Source of the DNA: Luteitalea pratensis | GTDB taxonomy: Bacteria; Acidobacteriota; Vicinamibacteria; Vicinamibacterales; Vicinamibacteraceae | Reading direction: 5' to 3' | Assembly: GCF_001618865.1 (NCBI RefSeq) | Contig: NZ_CP015136.1 | Span: forward strand, 7,351,001 to 7,415,000 | Length of the DNA stretch: 64,000 bases | Shown: positions 34,351-43,346 of the stretch, piece by piece | How the letters are laid out: each line of letters begins with the position of its first letter | Numbering within the stretch: position 1 is the first letter of the stretch | Notes under the pieces: generated by a model | The model's input: only the letters and a program-made list of their open reading frames with translations | What the model was told of the DNA's origin: nothing | Database searches by the model: none | Position numbers and translations under genes: made by a program

Positions 34351-35586
34351 CTAACCTCTTAGGTTGGCCATTACTTGTTTGAGCCTTCCGAGAGATACAG
34401 TGTAGTCAAGGCCTTCTGATTTGCCGATCACACAGCCATAGGGCTGGTCTAAAATGCTCGCGAGCGCCCAGTAGCAACCGTTGACGTAGGAGTCGCCAAA
34501 CAGTTCGATTAGTTGGGTTCCCCGTGGCGCAAACGCCATGTTGGACACAGCCGCTCCGTGCGGAGCGACGACATGCGTGACGCCGGCAAAGATCGAGACC
34601 TGTTCGTCAAACGAGTAGTCGCCTGCTCGAACGACTTCATAGTCAACACTCGTCAAGTAGCCGACGACCTCTTCTTCGTTGAGCAGTCTGCGCTGAGGTG
34701 CGTCCGAACGAGACAGGTAGAGCCTTCGCCCCGTTGGCGGCTGGGTATCTTCGGCTGCCAGAAATGCGCGCCGCAGCCAAGCAACAGCTTTTGGGCTCGG
34801 CACACCTGACGGAGCAAACAAGGTCGGGAGGTAGAGTCGATCAACAACACTCACCTCTGTCGATGGCCTCCAGAGACGGTCGATGTCTATGCCGACGCGG
34901 ACGATGGACTCTAGCTGGAACGGCTTTGCGTCGCCCGGAAGGATTAAGGGAAGCTCACTGAGCTCGGGTATAGCGTCAATGAGCGAGAGTCTAGGAAGCG
35001 CCTCGAAAAGCCAGTGATAGTAGCCAAAAGACCAAGGGTGACCGAGGAGAACGTGGGAGCCCTTAACTCTTGCGCCGTCAGCCGGCAGGATGGAGTCCAG
35101 AATGCCGTTGGATTCCAAGACAGCCCACTGATTCAGGGCCGACTCGTACACGATGTCGCCAGAGTCAGTTGTGACTAGCAGGTCACGCCGACTGAGCCTG
35201 GCGTTCTCGAACCGAGCTACGCCAACAGCCGGCACCTCACTCACGCAGCCGCTCTGATATCGCTCAATTGCCCGTTTGAAAGCGGCTGCGTCACCGTCCA
35301 GAAGCGCGCCTGGCAACCTCCGCCTGATAGTGTCGGCAGCGTGCATTACTGCTGCTGCATCGCCCGAGTTCTGCGGGCTGACCAGGTCGGAGACGGAAAC
35401 GGGTCTACAGCAGTCAAAGATCCCACGCACCCGTCGTCTAGGGTTGCGGTCGGCCAAGCCAGGCAGGGCATAGACAACTCGAGCAGCAAGCCTTCTGGCA
35501 GCGCGCGTAGCTCTTGCGTAAGCTCTTGAGGCGCTCCGGCCCAGACGTGGCAACAGTCTGGCTGCGGCGGATCTAAGGTCCGACAT
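34351..35586 (-). CDS. GT61-type (DUF563) glycosyltransferase
   Basis: This 411-aa protein has the C-terminal DUF563/GT61 core: LLGHPWSFGYYHWLFEALPR, LPLILPGDAKPF, RRLYLSRSDAPQRRLLNEEE, FAGVTHVVAPHGAAVSNMAF and GTQLIELFGD. GT61 enzymes transfer pentoses or hexoses to polysaccharides; the substrate here is unknown. The N-terminal ~60 residues are Arg-rich. It is the last gene of the EPS cluster (all minus strand), 71 bp after the flippase. Confidence 0.85.
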   Translation of the reverse strand: MSDLRSAAARLLPRLGRSASRAYARATRAARRLAARVVYALPGLADRNPRRRVRGIFDCCRPVSVSDLVSPQNSGDAAAVMHAADTIRRRLPGALLDGDAAAFKRAIERYQSGCVSEVPAVGVARFENARLSRRDLLVTTDSGDIVYESALNQWAVLESNGILDSILPADGARVKGSHVLLGHPWSFGYYHWLFEALPRLSLIDAIPELSELPLILPGDAKPFQLESIVRVGIDIDRLWRPSTEVSVVDRLYLPTLFAPSGVPSPKAVAWLRRAFLAAEDTQPPTGRRLYLSRSDAPQRRLLNEEEVVGYLTSVDYEVVRAGDYSFDEQVSIFAGVTHVVAPHGAAVSNMAFAPRGTQLIELFGDSYVNGCYWALASILDQPYGCVIGKSEGLDYTVSLGRLKQVMANLRG

Positions 35587-35657
35587 CGCTATCTGCCCAG
35601 CTTCTTGAGCGATTGTCGACGAGCACCGCGTCGATCAGACATCTGCTTGTCCGAGCT

Positions 35658-37220
35658 CTACTCGCGGGCGCGAATCATGAGGGACGTAACCATTGAGCTG
35701 ACCGCCTTGACGTCCGCCCTCCCACCGGGCAGCAGAATCACTGCGGCCGGAAAGGCTAGCAATGTAAGTCCCACTGATGCTGCGAGCGATGTCGCCGGTG
35801 CCCCTGCCGGTAGAAAAGCCCTGAGTAGAGCGAGGGCGCCAGCCAGAAACACGCTGGCGAAGAACGGCCTGGCGAGAGCTGTGAGGAACGTCGCCGTGGA
35901 TACCGCGGAGCCTCGCATCGCCCAGTGCAGGAAGGGCAGGAAGGCGGTGGCCGTGCTCGCGACGTCAGCCACTGCGACGCCATAGCCACCCCAGACGGCA
36001 CCGGCCGACATCAGTGCGACCCGCCACGCGGTGTGGACGATGGTCAGCTTCAGCAGTTCCGCTGACCGGCCGAGGCTGACCAATACGAATCCCATCGTTG
36101 AAAAGACCGACTGAACAAGCGCGCCAACTGCGAAAATCCTGATGAAAGTTCCTGCGCCGCTCCAACGCGGCCCGAGCACCACGGACGTGATTTCGTCAGC
36201 ACAGATGGCGATCAGCACCCCCAGCGGCATGCTCACCGTCGCCACGATTGAAACAATCCTGGCGTACGCGCGGCGGAAGCGGTCCGGTTGATCCTGCAGC
36301 ATGCTCATACTTGGAAGAGACACCTGATACAGCGGGCCCATCAACTGCGCCATGGGCGCCATCACCAATTGGTAAGATTGCCGATAGAGCCCCACCACCG
36401 CGGCGCCCTGAAGTCGCCCGAGAAGGAATCTGTCGAGCCCACTCGCGAGCGACGTTAGCATGTACGTTGCCGTGAGACCTGAACCGAACCGAACCAGCGC
36501 TCGTACATCGGTGCCTGCCCGGGGCCGGCTTGGCACCCACCGGCATAACACCCACGCTGCTGCGACGATTAGTGCGCTTCTGACGATCTCGCGCCAGACC
36601 AACGACCAATAGCCGTAGTCGGCCATCGCCATTGCAGTGGCCACGCCAGAGCTGATAGTGAAGGCGACGAGACGCATGACCGCCTTGGGTCCGAGCCGCA
36701 TCTGTCGACCCAGTAGTGCTTCGTGCTGCACCGACAAGGAGCTGAGCACGAAAGTGGAGGCCAATGCGATCGTCACGGCCGTCAGGCGAGGCTCCCTGAA
36801 GTACAGGGATACGAGCGGCGACAGAGCACTGATCACGACCGCCAAGAGGACACCTGCGGCGGCGTTGATCCAGAACAAATTCGAAACTTCCTGGTGCGTG
36901 ATGTTCTCTCGCTGGATGGTCGCAGTGGACAATCCAAGATCCCGGAACTGGTCGGCAATGGCGGTCACGGCGGCCACTACCATGAACAAGCCGAACTGCT
37001 CGGGCGACACGAGGCGCGCAAGGACGGCCGTGAATGCCAACCTGAGTGCGAACTCTGCGGCGCCCAAAGCCAGGGTCTGACTAAAGCCGCGGACGGCATT
37101 CCGCTTCAAATCGGCCTTGGCTGCTGACGTGTCGGAGAACCGGGCAAAATCATGCGACCCGCCACTGTCGGCTTCGGCAGGCTGTGCGGCAGTCGACCGG
37201 CCCCACCAGAGCCGTGTCAC
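35658..37220 (-). CDS. Wzx-like polysaccharide flippase (MOP superfamily)
   Basis: This membrane protein of about 520 aa has 12-14 TM helices and starts KADLKRNAVRGFSQTLALGA, followed by LARLVSPEQFGLFMVVAAVT and DLGLSTATIQRENITHQEVS, the WzxC-like pattern for lipid-linked repeat-unit translocases. The frame is open to 37361, but the extra 47 residues are Arg/Thr-rich and unconserved; I start at a GTG (37220) next to GGGAATGGA. It is the only flippase seen, serving the polymerase at 43347. Confidence 0.85.
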   Translation of the reverse strand: MTRLWWGRSTAAQPAEADSGGSHDFARFSDTSAAKADLKRNAVRGFSQTLALGAAEFALRLAFTAVLARLVSPEQFGLFMVVAAVTAIADQFRDLGLSTATIQRENITHQEVSNLFWINAAAGVLLAVVISALSPLVSLYFREPRLTAVTIALASTFVLSSLSVQHEALLGRQMRLGPKAVMRLVAFTISSGVATAMAMADYGYWSLVWREIVRSALIVAAAWVLCRWVPSRPRAGTDVRALVRFGSGLTATYMLTSLASGLDRFLLGRLQGAAVVGLYRQSYQLVMAPMAQLMGPLYQVSLPSMSMLQDQPDRFRRAYARIVSIVATVSMPLGVLIAICADEITSVVLGPRWSGAGTFIRIFAVGALVQSVFSTMGFVLVSLGRSAELLKLTIVHTAWRVALMSAGAVWGGYGVAVADVASTATAFLPFLHWAMRGSAVSTATFLTALARPFFASVFLAGALALLRAFLPAGAPATSLAASVGLTLLAFPAAVILLPGGRADVKAVSSMVTSLMIRARE

Positions 37221-37367
37221 TCCATTCCCACCCGTCGCTCTGTCGACTTCATCACCAGTACCGCTGCTCCGGTTAGTTGGACCGTGATCCGTTCGTACTC
37301 GCACTGTTGCTCGAGTCTTGGCCCGCGTGCCGCGCGCGCGGACTGTTTGAAAGAGCGGCATCGCGGC

Positions 37368-37484
37368 TCACGCGAAGCGGCGCGAAGGGTCGGCATACAT
37401 CCAGCGGAGCGGCTTCGCCGCACGGTTGTACTGTTGAATGTAGCGGCGCAGCTTGCGCGCGAGGTCGGCCGTCGAGGTCAAGAT
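37368..37484 (-). pseudogene. IS630 transposase C-terminal fragment
   Basis: The minus strand translates ILTSTADLARKLRRYIQQYN then RAAKPLRWMYADPSRRFA and a stop, matching the C-terminal end of IS630 transposases (compare GILTSTTDLARKIRRYTDRY in the element at 31097-32147). Only 38 codons remain. The rest of the 37221-37605 spacer shows no gene. Confidence 0.8.
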
Positions 37485-37605
37485 GCCTCGGGGCCATCAC
37501 GTCGCGTTCCACCTTCGCAAACCTAGCTAGGCGAGCGCCAGTCAGCGATGGCCATGCTGCCATTTGATCTCATCAACGCCGCATCGATCAGCCTCAAGTT
37601 TTTGG

Positions 37606-38523
37606 CTACGCTCCGAGCAGTACGCCAAAGGTCTTGAGCAACCCGGTCTTGAAAAGTCTGTATCGGATAATCAGCAGACGACGCATGAGGAAGTTCGCGC
37701 CGCGTATCTTGGCCACGCCCTCGAAGAATGCTAGACGCGTCGGCGGCAACTGGTCGCGAAATCTGTCAAGAAACATCTCGCACTGATGCAGCGAGATGTG
37801 CACCTTGCGGCGGCAGTCCGATAGCCTCATCCTGGCGTAGGTGGACGGTGCATGTTTCTTGTTGTGACTTAGCACCTCACGATGTCGACGCCAGAGCGTC
37901 ATCGACTTGTCAATTCGATGCACGCGCCCGAAGGTCATGGCCACCAACGGGAACCACCAATCCCATGAAACGAAACCTTCGGGTATGGAGCCGGACAACT
38001 TGATCAGCGGGTCGTTGAGCATGACTTGATGGCCGTACAGGGAGAGTTCCATGCAGGCTCGGCCTAGGCCGGAATACGGCTTGCGGTGTGAGAATTTGAG
38101 CGCAGAAGGCGCGATTTGCTGCAGGTGTTCGTCCACAATTACGGAGTCAGTGTGGACGAGAATCGGCGTCGATGCGCCAACTTCTTGTTCCAACTGCCGC
38201 ATGGCCGCAACGGTTAGCTCGATCTTCTGCGGCAACCAGAGGTCGTCCTGATCGCAGAACATGACGTACGGCGCCTCCCGGGAGGCGAGTAGCCGGTTGA
38301 AACTCCTCAAAACGCCCACATTGCCCAGATCATCTTCCAGGACCTGGATCTTGTCGGGAACCCGATCAGCAAAATTTCGACAGATTTGCAGCGTATTATC
38401 CGTTCCGCCGTCGACGCGGATGCGCAATCTCCAGTGCGGGTACGTCTGGCTCAGCAGCGACTCAATTTGCTGCCCGATGTGGCGTTCTCCGTTGTAGGCC
38501 GCCAAGAGGACATCAACCATCAT
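37606..38523 (-). CDS. Glycosyltransferase family 2 protein
   Basis: This 305-aa GT-A enzyme begins MMVDVLLAAYNGERHIGQQI and continues RIRVDGGTDNTLQICRNFA and YVMFCDQDDLWLPQKIELTV, where the DQDD metal-binding motif sits. WDWWFP and a C-terminal basic region resemble rhamnosyl- or galactosyl-type O-antigen transferases. The ATG at 38523 has GGAGAAGAGG upstream; the frame is open 27 codons further but unconserved. It is probably monocistronic, with about 280 bp of gene-free spacer upstream. Confidence 0.88.
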   Translation of the reverse strand: MMVDVLLAAYNGERHIGQQIESLLSQTYPHWRLRIRVDGGTDNTLQICRNFADRVPDKIQVLEDDLGNVGVLRSFNRLLASREAPYVMFCDQDDLWLPQKIELTVAAMRQLEQEVGASTPILVHTDSVIVDEHLQQIAPSALKFSHRKPYSGLGRACMELSLYGHQVMLNDPLIKLSGSIPEGFVSWDWWFPLVAMTFGRVHRIDKSMTLWRRHREVLSHNKKHAPSTYARMRLSDCRRKVHISLHQCEMFLDRFRDQLPPTRLAFFEGVAKIRGANFLMRRLLIIRYRLFKTGLLKTFGVLLGA

Positions 38524-38802
38524 GGTACGCCTCTTCTCCTCCACATTCCCGCTGTTGTCCGAGCTGGCTCTTCGGGCGCCGAACCGCAACGGAGCTGACC
38601 TCACGTAGGATCGCGGGTGAACTAGGATTTCCGTTCTCGCCGCCTGTTACAAGCCTGACCCTACCAACCCCTGGGCCCACGTACAGCGCAATCATGTGGT
38701 CGCATTCCTTCCGCTCACGAAGTCTGATCATGGGAAGGCGCTCTACACCGCCACCCACCCCGTGGCCACATGGGCGTAAGGAGTGCCGTCGGGGTTCTGA
38801 TA
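38524..38802. other. Intergenic spacer, no gene seen
   Basis: This 279-bp gap separates the GT2 gene from the NodB-like gene upstream. No repeat, terminator or coding signal stands out. Confidence 0.5.
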
Positions 38803-40428
38803 CTACGTCGCCGCCTTGACCAGCGGTTGCAGCCGGTCACGAGCTTCACAGAGCAAGCGGCGGGCTAACGCCCGCGCCGGGAGCGGACGCCGTCCGGAGG
38901 GCGTGGCGCCGTGAGACCCGAGCAGCACGGCACTTAACCAGATGCGCTCGCCAGCACGGACGGAGTTTTTAGCCTCGGTATCTCCGGCCTTCGGCAGCCT
39001 CCCGTTCTTGATGGTGGCTTGCTCGATCTGGAAGTTGGACGTAGCGCAGTGAGCCGGCGTTTCGACCTCTAAACGATCGACACCGTCCGGAACGCATACT
39101 CTAACCCGGGCCGCGCCTGGTCTCACGACGAGCGTGGAGCCAGTGCGACGAGACAGATAGTTCGATTGCTGGATCTCGCGCATGCTGCACCAACGGACAT
39201 CGCCCAGTACGTTGATGTCGCGTGCAAGATTCGTGAGCAGGTCGATGCCTTCGGCAAGGGTGTTGTGGTGCCCGACAGGCACGATCGGTCTGTCGAGGAA
39301 GGCGGCCAGAACAGCGTCACCGAGTGCGCCAGAACCGAGACGGAAACGCGGCAGCACGGCGAAACCGTCCGTAGTCAACTCAGCAATGGACAAGCCGAAT
39401 GCAGGCCCCCAGTCGTGGTCGGGGTTCCATAGTCTCAACGACCAAGGCGAGATGCAGGCCCCTTCCATGCCTAGTGTCAGCATGACATGCATCATCGGCA
39501 GCGAGCAGGCTCCGTGCGGTGCGGCCATCGAACGGTTCACCGCGACGCCGGTGCGTGCTTCGAACCTAGAAATCCTCGCAAAGGCGTCCGCGATTAACGC
39601 GCTGTTGGCCGACTGTTCCGTGCTGCTGGCCAGTTCCGCGTAGAGGTGATGGCTGCCATGGAAGAGCAACGACAGTTGATCCGGATGGGCCCGAAAGAGC
39701 TCGAGGGCGCGGGGGTGCTCGAACCAGCAGTCTAGAGGCACCATTGCCATTGCTGCGTGGAAGCGTTCCTCGCGACCGGCTTTGGCAAGCGAGCTGTACG
39801 AGATATGCCCGTACGTCGGCCAGTGTAAGTTTGGGTCATCGAACATGAAGCAGGCTCGCAAGCCGGGTGTGCTCCAACCCCGAGCGCCCAACACTCGCCT
39901 TAGGAAGTGGACCAAGGGCACTACCTGCAGGAATCGCGTGCCGTGGCAGTGGTCAAGAAGGCTCTCCCCCTGCTTCAAGTGTGGCGGCCCATACGCCACG
40001 ATGTCGTGCGTCACAGCCGAGTCGGGGCGCTGAAGCCACACAGGCGCATCTCCGATGCAGGCGCACACGGTATCGTGCGAGCGCGGCTGCAGCGAGCGCC
40101 GTTCTTCAAACGGGGTGTGTGCGAGTCGCTGCCCGCGGAGGCGTGAGTCGAGAACACCGGCGTCCTCGAACCGAACCTCGACTTCCCCGGTAGAAGTTGA
40201 TGCGTGGGACTCAGGCGTCCCGACGATGAAGCACGGTTTGCCCGTCCGCAACGCGAACTCGGCTTGGAGGTCGTCGGCCCTAAGAACCAGGATCGCGTCG
40301 ATGTTCGTGATGTCGCATCGGGTTCCGGCATCCTCGAAGGAGATCGGCAGGATCTCGCGGAGCGCGGCCCAGACGTTGCCGGGCATGTGGTCGAGCCCCG
40401 GGAGCACGAGAACCTTCGTATCACTCAC
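38803..40428 (-). CDS. Large NodB-like (polysaccharide deacetylase-fold) protein
   Basis: This 541-aa protein is of uncertain family. The N-terminal ~170 residues are a mixed alpha/beta region without a match I can name. The middle part (about 195-420) looks like a NodB/glycoside-hydrolase-57-type barrel: LRACFMFDDPNLHWPTYGHI gives the Asp-Asp pair, LLFHGSHHLYAELA a His-containing motif, MAAPHGACS a further catalytic-type loop, and IVPVGHHNTLAEGIDLLTNL a His-His pair. The C-terminal ~120 residues are a beta-rich add-on. It lies just after the acyltransferase (gap 4 bp). It may remove acyl groups from the polysaccharide or be a catalytically altered relative. Confidence 0.55.
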   Translation of the reverse strand: MSDTKVLVLPGLDHMPGNVWAALREILPISFEDAGTRCDITNIDAILVLRADDLQAEFALRTGKPCFIVGTPESHASTSTGEVEVRFEDAGVLDSRLRGQRLAHTPFEERRSLQPRSHDTVCACIGDAPVWLQRPDSAVTHDIVAYGPPHLKQGESLLDHCHGTRFLQVVPLVHFLRRVLGARGWSTPGLRACFMFDDPNLHWPTYGHISYSSLAKAGREERFHAAMAMVPLDCWFEHPRALELFRAHPDQLSLLFHGSHHLYAELASSTEQSANSALIADAFARISRFEARTGVAVNRSMAAPHGACSLPMMHVMLTLGMEGACISPWSLRLWNPDHDWGPAFGLSIAELTTDGFAVLPRFRLGSGALGDAVLAAFLDRPIVPVGHHNTLAEGIDLLTNLARDINVLGDVRWCSMREIQQSNYLSRRTGSTLVVRPGAARVRVCVPDGVDRLEVETPAHCATSNFQIEQATIKNGRLPKAGDTEAKNSVRAGERIWLSAVLLGSHGATPSGRRPLPARALARRLLCEARDRLQPLVKAAT

Positions 40429-40432
40429 GGCA

Positions 40433-40927
40433 TCACCGCTCTGCCCGGGGCGCCTTCTTTATCGGTCTCAGCGACCGATAGAAGGCAGCCAGCGTGTGGT
40501 CACCTGCCAGGGTCACTCCGCACATGGCTATGGGCCGGGCTGGATTCCCCTGCACGACCGTCATGGGCGGCACTGATGACGACACGACGCTGCCCGCCGT
40601 CACCACGGCGCCGCGCCCTATCGTCACGTTCGGGAGGATGATCGCACCCGGCCCGATGAACACATCGTCCTCGACGGTGATGCCCTCGGCACCGCGGAAG
40701 TGCGCGACGAACATCGCTCGAATGCTGATCACCGATCGGGCACCGATTCGGACGAGGTGTGGTCGTGACGTCTCGAGAATGACGTCATAGCCGATCCAGG
40801 CACCCTCGCCTATGGTTACCCCACGCCATCGGTGCAGCGTGACGCGTAGGCTCTTGGCGCCAGGAGCCACGCGCGCCAAAGTCTGCAGAGCACGCTTGAA
40901 CAAGCCATGAATTGCACGCTCTGGCAT
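40433..40927 (-). CDS. Left-handed beta-helix (hexapeptide) acyltransferase
   Basis: This 164-aa LbetaH protein has hexapeptide turns [47 protein letters not shown] and [20 protein letters not shown], ending with the usual [10 protein letters not shown]. These trimeric enzymes transfer acetyl or other acyl groups to sugars. It starts one base after the stop of the FkbH-like gene and is part of the ACP-FkbH-acyltransferase run, so its acyl donor may be a carrier-bound glyceryl group instead of acetyl-CoA. GCGGAGC precedes the ATG. Confidence 0.85.
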   Translation of the reverse strand: MPERAIHGLFKRALQTLARVAPGAKSLRVTLHRWRGVTIGEGAWIGYDVILETSRPHLVRIGARSVISIRAMFVAHFRGAEGITVEDDVFIGPGAIILPNVTIGRGAVVTAGSVVSSSVPPMTVVQGNPARPIAMCGVTLAGDHTLAAFYRSLRPIKKAPRAER

Positions 40928-40928
40928 G

Positions 40929-42641
40929 TCAGCTCCGCGTTGCGTCGGTCGGCCCAGCCGTGTGTGAGATTGCTGCCAGCTCCAGATTGATGGACAAAGG
41001 CGCCTGATAGGGTTGCGCCGTCGGCCACGAGAAGCGATGCAACTCGTGCTCCTGGAACCCAGATCGCCGGAAGAAGTCCAGGCACGGCTTGTTCTTCGGC
41101 GTGGGCAGGAACACCGCCTCCACGGTGTCGAGCTGGTGTAGGCGCGCCCACTCCACTGCCACGTGAAGCATCGCCTCTTCGACCTTGCGGCCAAACACGC
41201 GGCAGCTAAGGACGAAGTCGACGACCCGCGCCTTCCCGCTATCCGCAGAAAGCGCCAGGAGACCGGTCAGACCCGAGTCGCCGAACTTGTCGCCCACGCG
41301 GAGCGTGAATACCTCGTGACCTGAGCGGCGGCTCCACTCCATGAACTCCGACTCTGAGAGCCGGCGCGTGGACACGTTCATCTGGTTGGTCTTATTCAGC
41401 AGCTGCGTCGCGCGTACGAGCGCATCGGCGGAGAGAGCTTCAACGCGAATCGTGACGCCGAGCTTGCCCAGCCAGTCATCCAACGACTCCGTCGACCTCA
41501 TCACCTGACTACGCAAACGCTCGGTGGCGTACATGGCCGTTCGTGTGCGGTCTTCGTCGGTCGCCCTCGGTCGATCGAAGCAATCCAAAGCCAGAAGTGC
41601 CTGCGGGTACAGCCTCTTGTCGGCGGGCCACTCTGGCACTAGAACTTCCGGCAGGGCGTCCCGTACTCTCTGACGCTCGACGGCATTGTCATCGAGGAAA
41701 ACCGCCGATTCGAGCCCCAGATTCAGCTCTGCCATCAGGTCGATAATGTTTTTGGCCTTGTCGTCCCAATTGATGCGCCATGCCGCGAAGTCTTCTGGTC
41801 TCAGCACCATCTCAGGGTGCTTCCGGAGCGCCTCGAGCGCGACGTCCTCGTCATTCTTGCTGACGAGGGCCAAGACTACACCACGGCGTGTCAGCGCCTT
41901 GAGAGTCTTCTGGAAGTCCACCAGCGCCTCGCCCATCGGGTCGTGCCCGCCGAGCACGAGCTGTTGCCAGCCATCATCGCCAACGATGCCGCCCCACAGG
42001 GTGTCGTCGAGGTCGCAGATGATGACCTTCCGCGCTCGGCCGTGCAGTCCGCTGAGGCCGGCGGCTATGTCACACGCGGCAGCCCGGAACACCTCGTTGA
42101 CGAACGGTATCTTGCCCAGATACCAGAGCCTCGCGCTGTAGGCGCCCGGACCGCATAGCTCGAGCCAGCGGGACGCAAGCAGTGGGAATACGCCAGGCTT
42201 CCCATCCAGGCGCGCAAGCAGTCTCTGGTTCGCTTGAAGAAGGGCGCGTGCTGGCCCCTTAGTTGGTGCCAGGTCAAGCAGCCCCCGCCCGGCGTGATTG
42301 GGCGGCAGTGTCCAGAGTGGCACAAACAGGGCTCCGGTGAGGTCGGCGGCTGCCGCCAGCGCTGCGGCATACCCATCCACCTCGTCGAGAAGGGCTGATT
42401 CAGACACGTCCGGGTTGCCGTCGAGCAGCCGAGAGAAAACACTCAATGCGGCCTCTGGCCGGGTCCAGACGACCGTGAACTCCGGCCGTGGCGACCACTC
42501 CTCGGCCCGGTGGTCCATCAGGACGCGGGTCACCTGCCCGTACGAGACCTTGACGGCTGAAACTGGCAACTGCCGGTCATCGCGCTTCAGGTATGCAGCG
42601 AGATTCTCGATGTTGAAGTCCGAGATCAGGAGGCCGTTCAC
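40929..42641 (-). CDS. FkbH-like HAD-IIIC protein with acetyltransferase tail
   Basis: This 570-aa protein begins [23 protein letters not shown] domain carries [15 protein letters not shown] (starting at residue 210), [11 protein letters not shown] and [13 protein letters not shown]; the C-terminal ~150 residues are a GNAT-like domain ([18 protein letters not shown]). FkbH enzymes dephosphorylate 1,3-bisphosphoglycerate and load a glyceryl unit on an acyl carrier protein. The ACP is encoded directly upstream and an acyltransferase directly downstream. The GTG at 42641 is chosen because the family starts there; frame continuation upstream is out-of-frame ACP sequence. Confidence 0.87.
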   Translation of the reverse strand: MNGLLISDFNIENLAAYLKRDDRQLPVSAVKVSYGQVTRVLMDHRAEEWSPRPEFTVVWTRPEAALSVFSRLLDGNPDVSESALLDEVDGYAAALAAAADLTGALFVPLWTLPPNHAGRGLLDLAPTKGPARALLQANQRLLARLDGKPGVFPLLASRWLELCGPGAYSARLWYLGKIPFVNEVFRAAACDIAAGLSGLHGRARKVIICDLDDTLWGGIVGDDGWQQLVLGGHDPMGEALVDFQKTLKALTRRGVVLALVSKNDEDVALEALRKHPEMVLRPEDFAAWRINWDDKAKNIIDLMAELNLGLESAVFLDDNAVERQRVRDALPEVLVPEWPADKRLYPQALLALDCFDRPRATDEDRTRTAMYATERLRSQVMRSTESLDDWLGKLGVTIRVEALSADALVRATQLLNKTNQMNVSTRRLSESEFMEWSRRSGHEVFTLRVGDKFGDSGLTGLLALSADSGKARVVDFVLSCRVFGRKVEEAMLHVAVEWARLHQLDTVEAVFLPTPKNKPCLDFFRRSGFQEHELHRFSWPTAQPYQAPLSINLELAAISHTAGPTDATRS

Positions 42642-42703
42642 GGATACCCTGTCGATGCGGCGACGGATGGCGCACACGCCCGGATCATGATGAGGGCGTC
42701 GCT

Positions 42704-42982
42704 CTACTGGGCCACGTGGCGGTGGATCAGATCCACGAGCTCGCCGACGGTCGCGAAGGGTACGTCTTCGTCGGCGAGCACCACGTTGCAGTGCAGCCTG
42801 GCGTCGAGCGAGTCTTCGAGCATCCCGATGAAGTTGACAAGTGCGAGTGAATCCAACCCTCCGTCCCCGATCAGTACGGTGTCGGGAGCCTTCCCCAGTG
42901 GTGTGTCGCGCACGAGCAGTTCGTTCATTGCGTCGAGGCATTCGTACACCAGGTTCGTACACTGTTCCTTGGTCGTCGGCAT
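42704..42982 (-). CDS. Acyl carrier protein-like
   Basis: This 92-aa acidic four-helix protein has the phosphopantetheine site at Ser45 within GDGGLDSLALVNFIGML. It lies 62 bp upstream of the FkbH-like gene. It is not in a fatty-acid context, so it is probably a dedicated carrier for the glyceryl or other acyl unit used to decorate the EPS. No activating ligase or PPTase is encoded nearby. Confidence 0.88.
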   Translation of the reverse strand: MPTTKEQCTNLVYECLDAMNELLVRDTPLGKAPDTVLIGDGGLDSLALVNFIGMLEDSLDARLHCNVVLADEDVPFATVGELVDLIHRHVAQ

Positions 42983-43346
42983 TTGAACTCTCTGTGAATC
43001 TGAGGATCCGCGGCTCTTCAGGCAACCACGCAGATCGCGGTGACTTGCCTGGCCGCTAACGCCCGATCACTTTTGTGGGCGACACTAAGTGACGCTGTCT
43101 GCCAAGTTGGCAGACAAAGGCCATCTACTCGAGCGCGCGGCGAAGGGCCACGCTCGAATCCTGACGGCATTGTGGCGCCGCGGTCACTTGCCACTTATCC
43201 CCGCCACGCACGTGCCGATTCCAGAATCACTCCAGGTTAAGGCCCTCGTCGCGCGCTTGCCGTTGAGGCTATCGCCGAAGAGGCCCCGCAAGGGCTTGCC
43301 GATCGATGTGTACCGTGGCCATCTATCGTCACTTTCGCCTTGGTGG
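42983..43346. other. Intergenic spacer, no supported gene
   Basis: This 364-bp gap lies before the ACP gene. A + strand frame (43089-43379) is open but opposes the whole cluster and shows no family features. It probably holds the promoter for the ACP-FkbH-acyltransferase operon; no clear -35/-10 or sigma54 site was seen. Confidence 0.4.
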
